Source of the DNA: Candidatus Minthomonas equi
GTDB lineage: Bacteria; Bacteroidota; Bacteroidia; Bacteroidales; UBA932
Assembly: GCA_018064575.1 (NCBI GenBank)
Contig: JAGHUZ010000304.1
Coordinates: 1-5,692, forward strand
DNA: 5,692 bases
Direction of reading: 5' to 3'
Positions 1-5,692 of the stretch are shown piece after piece. The translations under genes were made by a program, and so were the position numbers. How positions within the stretch are numbered: the first letter of the stretch is position 1; the number at the start of each line of letters is the position of its first letter. The notes under the pieces are model-generated. The model saw only the letters and a program-made list of their open reading frames with translations, was not told where the DNA came from and made no database searches.

Positions 1-566
1 GGCTGTCAAAAGGTAAGCAGGAAGCCGAACAGATGAAGGCGACAGCTCAGGAGGAAGCTGCCCGCATCGTGGCTCAGGCCCGTGCCGAGGCGGAAAAAAT
101 CATCGCTGAAGCCAGAAAACAGGCTGAAGAGATACGTACCAATACAACAAACGATCTCCGAATGGCATCCGTTCAAACCATCGCATCCATAAGGAAGCAG
201 GTTGAAAACCTGATAGTCGCGAAGACTACTGTAGCCCCGCTTGAAAGTGCTATGTCGGATGATGAATTTATAAAGGAACTTTTGATGACCATTGCACGTG
301 CTTTCAATCCTTCGGCTGCCGAAGCTGTTCCGCTTGAGGTGATATTCCCAGCTTCCAGACAGAAGGAAATGGCTGCTTTCGTCGAGAAAAAAGCAGTGGA
401 TGTTATGGGTAAGGGTCTTGAAGTCTCATTCTCAAAGCATTTCAAAAATGGATTCAAGATAGCTCCGAAGGGTGAGGGATATGCCATCAGCTTTACCGAG
501 GAGGATTTTTCCGGAATGCTTTCCGATTTTCTGAGGCCGGGAACCAAGAAACTCATTTTCGGCTAA
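1..566 (+). CDS. atpE: V/A-type ATPase subunit E, 5'-partial (peripheral stalk)
   Basis: Subunit E is the peripheral-stalk (stator) protein that ties the A3B3 head to subunit I at the membrane. The frame is open to the left edge: codons from base 3 read LSKGKQEAEQ before the first in-window ATG at 33, and these residues continue the same charged helix. The true start is therefore upstream, and the gene should be annotated as partial, with 187 residues visible. The first ~60 visible residues are a long Ala/Glu/Lys/Arg-rich amphipathic helix (AEKIIAEARKQAEEI), typical of the E-subunit coiled coil. The rest is a mixed alpha/beta domain ending in DFLRPGTKKLIFG, the usual globular head-binding part. 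From memory, Bacteroidales homologues are a little under 200 residues, so about 10-15 are probably missing. The next gene starts 10 nt after the stop. The coiled-coil part alone would be ambiguous with F-type subunit b, but the C-terminal domain and neighbours settle it. The symbol here follows V-type usage (alias ntpE), not the F-type c subunit. Confidence 0.93.
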   Translation, partial: LSKGKQEAEQMKATAQEEAARIVAQARAEAEKIIAEARKQAEEIRTNTTNDLRMASVQTIASIRKQVENLIVAKTTVAPLESAMSDDEFIKELLMTIARAFNPSAAEAVPLEVIFPASRQKEMAAFVEKKAVDVMGKGLEVSFSKHFKNGFKIAPKGEGYAISFTEEDFSGMLSDFLRPGTKKLIFG

Positions 567-576
567 TTACAGGCAA

Positions 577-1179
577 ATGAATAATTATCACTACATCATA
601 AGCGGACTTCCGTGCCTGTCGGCTGATTTCTCTCCTGCACAGTTCTCATACGAAGAGACTGTGGGGCATATTCTGCCTCTTTTGAGTGAACGGGACAGGA
701 GGGCAGTGGCTTGGATAGAGCAGGGCTTCATACCTGCCAATCTGGGTCATCATTTTTACAGGGGAGCGTCGAAGTGTTCCATTCCCTTCATCCGCCGTTG
801 GTATGAGTTCGATCATAATCTCCGGAACGCCCAGGTGGATTATCTTTCCAGAAAAGAAGGTTTCGATTCTGAAAGGTGGACGGATGGCAGTTTCAGTACT
901 GAGTTCGAAGATTATCCGCAAATGTACCGAGTCTTCGAAATGGAGGATATGATGGAACGTGAACGTGCACTCGACAGACTGCGCTGGGAGAAAGTCAACG
1001 AACTGCTGGCGTTCCACTATTTCGACATAGACGTGATTCTCGGATTTGTCATCAAGGCCAGGATAGTGGCCAGATGGTCGGAGATGGATCACGAAAAAGG
1101 TGTCAGGATGTTTGAAGAACTTGTGGCTGAGGTCAGAGGTACTTTCAAGGGTGTCAATTATCAGGATAACAATAAATAA
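577..1179 (+). CDS. DUF2764 family protein, probable subunit C/d-like coupling factor of the V-ATPase
   Basis: This 200-residue protein has an N-terminus YHYIISGLPCLSADF (residues 4-18), matching the Y-Y-x-hydrophobic-x-x-LP-x-L opening I associate with DUF2764. It also has a conserved-looking helical C-terminal block, DRLRWEKVNELLAFHYFDID (residues 133-152), followed by a hydrophobic/basic helix ending in ARW at 165-167. There is no signal peptide and no convincing membrane segment, so it should be cytosolic. Such proteins sit between atpE and atpA in V-ATPase operons of Bacteroidota, Chlamydiae and Borrelia, where no recognisable subunit C (AC39/d family) is encoded. The inferred role is to couple the D shaft to the K ring. 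This is inference from position and absence; the sequence shows no catalytic motif. The start ATG lies 10 nt after the atpE stop, with only a weak AGG three bases upstream. Family membership is fairly sure, function much less so. Confidence 0.82.
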   Translation: MNNYHYIISGLPCLSADFSPAQFSYEETVGHILPLLSERDRRAVAWIEQGFIPANLGHHFYRGASKCSIPFIRRWYEFDHNLRNAQVDYLSRKEGFDSERWTDGSFSTEFEDYPQMYRVFEMEDMMERERALDRLRWEKVNELLAFHYFDIDVILGFVIKARIVARWSEMDHEKGVRMFEELVAEVRGTFKGVNYQDNNK

Positions 1180-1187
1180 TTATATAA

Positions 1188-2951
1188 ATGGAACAGATCA
1201 GGAAAACCACAGGTAAAGTGACGGGTATCATTTCGAACCTTGTGACTGTATTGGTGGATGGCCCCGTGGCCCAGAATGAAATCTGCTTCATCCACCTCGG
1301 TGGGGTCAGGATGATGGCGGAGGTCATAAAGGTCAGCGGAAAGTATGCATCGGTGCAGGTTTTCGAGAGTACCCGCGGTCTTAAAAACGGCGACTTTGTG
1401 GAATTCGAAGGACATATGTTGGAGGTGACCTTGGGCCCGGGACTTCTGTCATCGAATTTCGACGGACTTCAGAATAATCTCGCCACGATGAACGGAGTCT
1501 TTCTAACCAGAGGGGAATACACACTTCCGATAGACCCGGAAAAAGAATGGGATTTCACACCCATCGCCAATGCCGGTGACAGCGTTGTGGCTGCCGACTG
1601 GCTCGGTGAAGTGAAAGAAGGCTGGCTGCCTCACAAGATAATGGTTCCTTTCTCATTCAAGGGGACTTATAAGGTGGAGAGTATCGTGCCTGCCGGTACA
1701 TACAAGGCTAATTCCACCATAGCGGTTCTCGTGGACTCGGAAGGTGAAAAACATAATGTATCAATGTTGCAGAAATGGCCCGTCAAGGTAGCTGTCACCG
1801 CATACAGGGAGAAACCGAGACCCTATCGCGTAATGGAGACCGGGGTAAGGTGCATCGATACACTCAATCCTATTGCCGAAGGCGGAACGGGATTCATACC
1901 CGGTCCTTTCGGATGCGGGAAGACTGTTCTTCAGCACGCCATAGCCAAGCAGGGGGAAGCTGATATCATCGTTATGGCAGCCTGCGGGGAACGTGCCAAT
2001 GAGGTGGTGGAGATTTTTACTGAGTTCCCGGAACTGGTGGACCCACGTACCGGACGCTCGCTGATGGAACGTACCACTATCATTTGCAATACTTCCAATA
2101 TGCCTGTGGCTGCCCGTGAGGCTTCCGTTTATACAGCGATGACCATCTGCGAGTATTACCGCGCTATGGGGCTCCGTTCGCTTCTGCTGGCCGACTCGAC
2201 TTCGCGTTGGGCACAGGCGCTTCGTGAAATGTCCAACCGTATGGAAGAACTTCCCGGTGCGGACGCTTTCCCGGTGGACCTGTCATCGACCATATCGAAT
2301 TTCTACAGTCGCGCCGGTGTCGTAACGCTGAACAATGGAAAGACCGGAGCTGTGACCTTTATCGGTACTGTGTCACCTGCGGGAGGAAACCTGAAGGAAC
2401 CCGTTACCGAATCCACCAAGAAAGCGGCCCGTTGTTTTTACGCATTGAATCAGGCTCGGGCGGACAGGAAGCGTTATCCGGCTGTGGATCCCGTGGATTC
2501 GTATTCCAAATATCTGGAGTATCCGGAAATCATCGCTTTCATGAAGGAGAAGATATCTCCCGACTGGGTGGACAAGGTAATGGAGGCCAAGAACATCATT
2601 ATCCGCGGAAAGGAAGCATACGAGCAAATCAATATCCTCGGTGATGACGGTGTGCCTATGAGTTATCACGAAAGATACTGGAAGTCGGAACTTATTGATT
2701 TCGTCATACTTCAGCAGGATGCTTTCGATGCCATCGATGCTTCCACTCCACTTGAGAGACAGGAATATATGCTTACGAAAGTTCTTGATGTCTGTTCGAA
2801 AGAACGGGAATTCGAAACCTTCGAGGACTGCTCGAAATATTATAAGGAACTTATCAACCTCTTCCGTCAGATGAATTATTCGGAATTCAGAAGTGAGGAT
2901 TTCAATAAGTATCTCGGACAGATTAATGAAAAGACCGCTTATGTCAAGTAA
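1188..2951 (+). CDS. atpA: V/A-type ATPase catalytic subunit A
   Basis: This is the catalytic subunit of the A3B3 head; it binds and hydrolyses, or synthesises, ATP. At 587 residues it is full length for the family. An N-terminal beta-barrel (about 1-75) is followed by the A-specific insertion or 'bulge' region (about 110-200, including TRGEYTLPIDPEKEWDF), which separates A from F-type beta. The nucleotide domain has Walker A GPFGCGKT at 239-246 (Lys245, Thr246), the GER catalytic-glutamate motif at 267-269 (Glu268), SNMPVAAREAS, and Walker B LLLAD with Asp336 followed by STSRWAQALREMSNR. A helical C-terminal domain follows. All catalytic residues are present, so the enzyme should be active. 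Residue 243 is Cys, as in eukaryotic A subunits, where many archaeal-type enzymes have Ser. The start at 1188 follows an AT-rich leader (TTATATAA) without a Shine-Dalgarno, usual for Bacteroidota; the 8-nt gap after DUF2764 indicates co-transcription. Its last 11 bases overlap atpB. Alias ntpA. Confidence 0.98.
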   Translation: MEQIRKTTGKVTGIISNLVTVLVDGPVAQNEICFIHLGGVRMMAEVIKVSGKYASVQVFESTRGLKNGDFVEFEGHMLEVTLGPGLLSSNFDGLQNNLATMNGVFLTRGEYTLPIDPEKEWDFTPIANAGDSVVAADWLGEVKEGWLPHKIMVPFSFKGTYKVESIVPAGTYKANSTIAVLVDSEGEKHNVSMLQKWPVKVAVTAYREKPRPYRVMETGVRCIDTLNPIAEGGTGFIPGPFGCGKTVLQHAIAKQGEADIIVMAACGERANEVVEIFTEFPELVDPRTGRSLMERTTIICNTSNMPVAAREASVYTAMTICEYYRAMGLRSLLLADSTSRWAQALREMSNRMEELPGADAFPVDLSSTISNFYSRAGVVTLNNGKTGAVTFIGTVSPAGGNLKEPVTESTKKAARCFYALNQARADRKRYPAVDPVDSYSKYLEYPEIIAFMKEKISPDWVDKVMEAKNIIIRGKEAYEQINILGDDGVPMSYHERYWKSELIDFVILQQDAFDAIDASTPLERQEYMLTKVLDVCSKEREFETFEDCSKYYKELINLFRQMNYSEFRSEDFNKYLGQINEKTAYVK

Positions 2952-4269
2952 AGCATTTCAGAGAATATACACACGCCTCGAAGCCATCACAAAGGCTACT
3001 GTGACGGTAAAAGCCACAGGCGTTTCAAATGACGAACTCGCCACCGTTGACGGCAGACTGGCCCAGGTGGTAAAAATGAAGGGCGATATGGTGACCCTTC
3101 AGGTATTCAAAGGGACAGAGAATATTCCCACTGATGCGGAAGTGGTCTTTTTCGGAGAACCTCCTGCACTCAATGTCAGCGATAATCTGGCAGGGCGTTT
3201 TTTCAATGCCTACGGTGAACCTATCGACGGTGGTCCGGAGGTGGAGGGAGAGAGGCGTTACATAGGAGGACCTTCGGTCAATCCTTACAGGCGTCGTCAG
3301 CCTTCACAACTGATTCCTACCGGAATCGCGGGCATAGACTTGAACAACACTCTTGTTTCGGGACAGAAAATTCCTTTCTTTGCTGACCCTGACCAGCCCT
3401 ATAATCAGGTTATGGCTATGGTGGCCCTTCGTGCGGATGTGGATAAAATCATCCTCGGAGGGATGGGGCTTTCGAACGATGATTATCTTTATTTCCGTCA
3501 TGAATTCGAGAATGCCGGAGCTCTGAACAAAATCATTTCGTTCGTAAATACTACCGAGCAGCCTCCCGTAGAGAGACTTCTTATTCCGGATATGGCTCTT
3601 ACGGCAGCCGAATATTTCGCTGTGGACAAGAATGAAAAGGTGCTGGTTCTGCTTACCGATATGACGCTGTATGCAGACGCACTGTCCATCGTATCGAATC
3701 GTATGGATCAGATTCCGTCCAAGGATTCAATGCCCGGTTCACTTTATTCTGATTTGGCCAAGATTTACGAGAAAGCGGTACAGCTTCCTGACGGTGGTTC
3801 CATCACCATCATAGCCGTTACCACATTGAATGACGGTGATATCACTCACGCCATACCTGACAATACCGGATACATTACAGAAGGTCAGCTGTTCCTTCGT
3901 CATGACAGTGATACCGGGAAGACCATTATCGACCCGTTCCGTTCACTTTCCCGTCTGAAACAGCTCGTTCAGGGAAAGCAGACACGTGAGGACCATTCAC
4001 AGGTGATGAACTGCGCGGTGCGACTGTATTCCGATGCCGCCAATGCCAAGACGAAACTTGAAAACGGCTTTGACCTGAGTGACTATGACAACCGTTGTCT
4101 GGCATATGCCAGGGAGTATTCCACACGCCTTCTCTCCATCGACGTCAATATTCCCATCGATGAGATGCTCGATACGGCCTGGGAACTCTTCGGAAAGTAC
4201 TTCACCAAGGCTGAGACAGGTCTGAAACAGAAGATAATAGACAAGTATTGGAAAGAATCCATCAATTAA
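2941..4269 (+). CDS. atpB: V/A-type ATPase non-catalytic subunit B
   Basis: Subunit B alternates with A in the head, forming the A/B interfaces where ATP turns over. I place the start at the ATG at 2941, giving 442 residues beginning MSSKAFQRIYTRL. The frame opens further upstream at 2893, but those 16 residues lie wholly inside atpA and do not resemble the family N-terminus. The chosen start overlaps the atpA stop by 11 nt in another frame, suggesting translational coupling. Domains are a beta-barrel (about 1-75, with DELATVDGRLAQVVKMKG), a RecA-like nucleotide domain, and a helical C-terminus. The P-loop position is GQKIPFFADPDQP from residue 141 and has no Walker A, as expected for B. Other landmarks are LLIPDMALTAAEYFA, LVLLTDMT and DPFRSLSRL, in which Arg338 is the likely arginine finger reaching the catalytic site of A. 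Where many B subunits have PGRRGYPGY, this one has PSKDSMPGS at 259-267. Alias ntpB. Confidence 0.97.
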   Translation: MSSKAFQRIYTRLEAITKATVTVKATGVSNDELATVDGRLAQVVKMKGDMVTLQVFKGTENIPTDAEVVFFGEPPALNVSDNLAGRFFNAYGEPIDGGPEVEGERRYIGGPSVNPYRRRQPSQLIPTGIAGIDLNNTLVSGQKIPFFADPDQPYNQVMAMVALRADVDKIILGGMGLSNDDYLYFRHEFENAGALNKIISFVNTTEQPPVERLLIPDMALTAAEYFAVDKNEKVLVLLTDMTLYADALSIVSNRMDQIPSKDSMPGSLYSDLAKIYEKAVQLPDGGSITIIAVTTLNDGDITHAIPDNTGYITEGQLFLRHDSDTGKTIIDPFRSLSRLKQLVQGKQTREDHSQVMNCAVRLYSDAANAKTKLENGFDLSDYDNRCLAYAREYSTRLLSIDVNIPIDEMLDTAWELFGKYFTKAETGLKQKIIDKYWKESIN

Positions 4270-4281
4270 TCTTTCAGACAG

Positions 4282-4890
4282 ATGGCCATAAAGTTTCAAT
4301 ATAACAAGACTTCGCTTACGGAACTGGGCAAGCAGCTCAAGGTCCGTACCAAGGCCCTTCCGACTCTCAAGAACAAGGAATCTGCCCTGCGTCTTGAAGT
4401 GAAGAAGGCCAAACAGCGCTCGGATGAACTTTTGGAACAGCTGTCTTCATCACTTCGTTCATACGAATATCTCGCAGGCTTGTGGAACGAATTCCAGCCG
4501 GGACTTGTATCTGTCAAGGATATAGAACTGGTCACGGTCAAGGTGGCCGGAGTCAAGACGCCGGAACTCAAGAGCATCGAATGGGATGTGAAGGAAATAG
4601 ATATTTTCCGTTCTCCTATGTGGTATTATGACGGGGTGCATATCCTGCAGACACTTGCGAGGCTGGGAATAGAATCAGAAGTGTATGTGGAAAAAAGCCG
4701 CATACTCGATTTCCAAAGGAAAAAGACCACGCAGAAAGTGAATCTGTATGAAAAAGTGCAGATTCCCGGATATCAGGAAGCCATACGCAAGATAAAGAGG
4801 TATATGGAGGATGAAGAGAACCTTTCAAAAGCATCTTCGAAGATAGTTAAGACGAGACACGCGAAAGAAGAACAGGAGGGTGTGATATGA
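4282..4890 (+). CDS. atpD: V/A-type ATPase subunit D (central stalk)
   Basis: Subunit D is the central rotor shaft, a long antiparallel coiled coil that turns inside the A3B3 head and passes torque to the ring. The protein has 202 residues, close to the family norm. The N-terminal helix starts MAIKFQYNKTSLTELGKQL and continues with ALPTLKNKESALRLEVKKAK (residues 25-44), the Lys/Leu-rich block typical of D. The middle (about 65-140) is less helical and would form the globular foot. The C-terminal helix (about 145-190, with EAIRKIKRYMEDEENLSKAS) would pack back against the first. There are no membrane segments. The start ATG is 12 nt after the atpB stop with no clear ribosome binding sequence. 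The stop TGA shares bases with the atpI start (ATGA). No subunit F gene, the usual partner of D, is seen in the window. The name refers to V-type D (alias ntpD), not the F-type beta subunit also called atpD. Confidence 0.95.
   Translation: MAIKFQYNKTSLTELGKQLKVRTKALPTLKNKESALRLEVKKAKQRSDELLEQLSSSLRSYEYLAGLWNEFQPGLVSVKDIELVTVKVAGVKTPELKSIEWDVKEIDIFRSPMWYYDGVHILQTLARLGIESEVYVEKSRILDFQRKKTTQKVNLYEKVQIPGYQEAIRKIKRYMEDEENLSKASSKIVKTRHAKEEQEGVI
4874..4879 (+). promoter_or_regulatory. Strong Shine-Dalgarno-like site for atpI
   Basis: A perfect AGGAGG lies inside the end of atpD, with seven bases between it and the atpI ATG at 4887, an ideal spacing. The other four visible starts in the window lack a comparable site. 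It supports 4887 over the in-frame ATG at 4899 as the atpI start. It could also be incidental, because it encodes Gln-Glu-Gly codons in atpD. Confidence 0.55.
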
Positions 4891-5692
4891 TAGTTAAGAT
4901 GACGAAATACTCTTTCGTGCTCCTGCACGGAGAGACAGATGCCTTTCTTGATGATCTGCAGAAAATAGGTATCATAGATGTCAGCCGCAGTGCCAAACCT
5001 GTGGATGAGACCTCTTCCGCTCTCTATGATAAATACGACAGGCTTCAGAAAGCCGTTGAAAGAATCAGAAAGGATGATTTTACCAGAGATGATGAATATG
5101 TATCACTGAATGCGGCTTTTCTGAAAGCTCAGCAGGATTATGCAGCCCGTCTTCCGTGGGGCTCATTTTCTGCCGAAAAGGTCAGGGAGCTGGCATCATT
5201 TGGATATACCCTTCATTTTTATGAGTCCCCGGTAAAACAGTTTGAGAAATCCCAGTGGGCAGGGGAGTATCCTCTCGAGGTGATAGACAACGACGGACAT
5301 ACCGTACGTTTCGTAGTGGTGTCAGATTCTTCGGATTACAGTTTTCCCATCGGGGAAATACCGGCTCCCGAGGGCTCTTATGAAGATGCCCGCATAGAAA
5401 TGGAGTCCCTGAAGGCCCGTCTTGAAGAGAGGGCTCAAGCGCTTCGTGCTGAAAAGGAACTGATTCCTTCGATGGAGGCGGACCAGAAGGATATTATGCG
5501 TCAAATGCAGCACTATCTGGCTAAAATCACGGCATCCTCCGCAGCGGAAAATACACTTGATACGTTTATCGGATTTGCTCCGACTGAAGATGATGTCAAG
5601 GTCTGTGCCGCTCTTGACGCTATAGGTGTTTACTATATCGCGGAGCCTGCAAAAGGGGAGGATTGCCCACCCATCAAGCTGAAGAACAATTG
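4887..5692 (+). CDS. atpI: V/A-type ATPase subunit I, 3'-partial (N-terminal cytosolic domain)
   Basis: Subunit I (the 'a' subunit) anchors the stator with its cytosolic N-terminal half and forms the ion path with its membrane C-terminal half. The frame opens at ATG 4887 (MIVKMTKYSFVLLHG) and remains open to the last base, giving 268 codons plus two bases; family members are roughly 600 or more residues, so the membrane domain lies outside. The first ~35 residues (TDAFLDDLQKIGIIDVS) match the opening alpha/beta unit of the family. Residues ~165-210, starting YEDARIEMESLKARLEERAQ, form a long charged coiled coil. FIGFAPTEDDVKVCAALDA (IGFAP at 228-232) corresponds to the GWVP-type motif of the second lobe, followed by CPPIKLKNN. 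No membrane segment is visible yet, as expected. ATGA overlap with atpD (4887-4890) implies coupled translation. An in-frame ATG at 4899 is a less likely start. Because the membrane half is missing, the ion used cannot be judged. Alias ntpI. Confidence 0.93.
   Translation, partial: MIVKMTKYSFVLLHGETDAFLDDLQKIGIIDVSRSAKPVDETSSALYDKYDRLQKAVERIRKDDFTRDDEYVSLNAAFLKAQQDYAARLPWGSFSAEKVRELASFGYTLHFYESPVKQFEKSQWAGEYPLEVIDNDGHTVRFVVVSDSSDYSFPIGEIPAPEGSYEDARIEMESLKARLEERAQALRAEKELIPSMEADQKDIMRQMQHYLAKITASSAAENTLDTFIGFAPTEDDVKVCAALDAIGVYYIAEPAKGEDCPPIKLKNN

Noticed and set aside
33..566. ATG at 33 as the true start of subunit E
   Set aside because: The frame is open to base 3 and the upstream residues LSKGKQEAEQ continue the family's N-terminal helix, so the gene begins outside the window.
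173..1415. Minus-strand open frames at 173-556, 646-1092 and 1161-1415
   Set aside because: They lie antisense to atpE, DUF2764 and atpA, resemble no family I recognise, and are explained by codon bias of the plus-strand genes.
1775..2669. Open frames inside atpA at 1775-1963 (+), 2373-2669 (-) and 2432-2644 (+)
   Set aside because: Out-of-frame shadows of a well-conserved catalytic gene; their translations are low-complexity and without family resemblance.
2893..2940. Longer N-terminus for subunit B from ATG 2893
   Set aside because: The extra 16 residues (MRISISISDRLMKRPL) lie inside atpA and do not resemble subunit B; MSSKAFQRIYT is the expected opening.
1188..4890. F-type ATP synthase alpha/beta interpretation of the two large subunits
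   Set aside because: The A-specific insertion (about residues 110-200 of A), the loss of the P-loop in B, and the E-DUF2764-A-B-D-I order identify a V/A-type enzyme.
4899..4901. Alternative atpI start at ATG 4899
   Set aside because: The upstream ATG at 4887 keeps the MIVKM opening I recall from homologues, has the ATGA overlap with atpD and has an ideally spaced AGGAGG.
3304..5513. Minus-strand open frames opposite atpB, atpD and atpI (for example 3997-4299, 4616-4834, 5322-5513)
   Set aside because: All are antisense to confident coding regions, with no start context or recognisable domain.
1..5692. Search for a defence system, mobile element, CRISPR array, RNA gene, promoter or terminator
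   Set aside because: Coding is continuous on one strand with gaps of at most 12 nt; I saw no spacer repeats, inverted-repeat ends, tRNA-like folds, or hairpin followed by a T-run between genes.

Overview
The window is one densely packed, entirely plus-strand operon segment encoding a V/A-type (rotary, archaeal/vacuolar-like) ATPase. The order is subunit E (5' end outside the window), a DUF2764-family protein, catalytic subunit A, non-catalytic subunit B, central-stalk subunit D, and subunit I (3' end outside the window). From memory this is the E-DUF2764-A-B-D-I-(K) order of the compact V-ATPase operons of Bacteroidota, Chlamydiae and some spirochaetes. The ring subunit K would be expected just downstream.

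The protein sequences, notably subunit B and the N-terminus of subunit I, look most like gut Bacteroidales. Five starts are visible (DUF2764, A, B, D, I). Four lack a convincing Shine-Dalgarno sequence, which also fits Bacteroidota; the exception is atpI. Genus cannot be assigned from this window.

Layout: 1-566 is subunit E (peripheral stalk). After a 10-nt gap, 577-1179 is DUF2764, probably the coupling subunit in the place of subunit C/d. After an AT-rich 8-nt gap, 1188-2951 is subunit A with intact Walker A, catalytic Glu and Walker B. Subunit B (2941-4269) starts 11 nt inside the end of A. After a 12-nt gap, 4282-4890 is subunit D. Subunit I starts at 4887 in an ATGA overlap and stays open to the last base; only its cytosolic N-terminal part (268 codons) is present. 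No stretch over 12 nt is non-coding, and I see no internal promoter, terminator, RNA gene, mobile element or CRISPR.

Functionally, A3B3 would be the hexameric motor head, D the rotor shaft, DUF2764 the likely link from shaft to K ring, and E with the N-terminal part of I the stator. Direction (ATP synthesis or ion pumping) and ion (H+ or Na+) cannot be read here because K and the membrane half of I are outside. This is a known type of operon, not a new system. The points worth a second look are the reduced subunit set with DUF2764, a cysteine in the subunit A P-loop, and a strong Shine-Dalgarno at atpI only.
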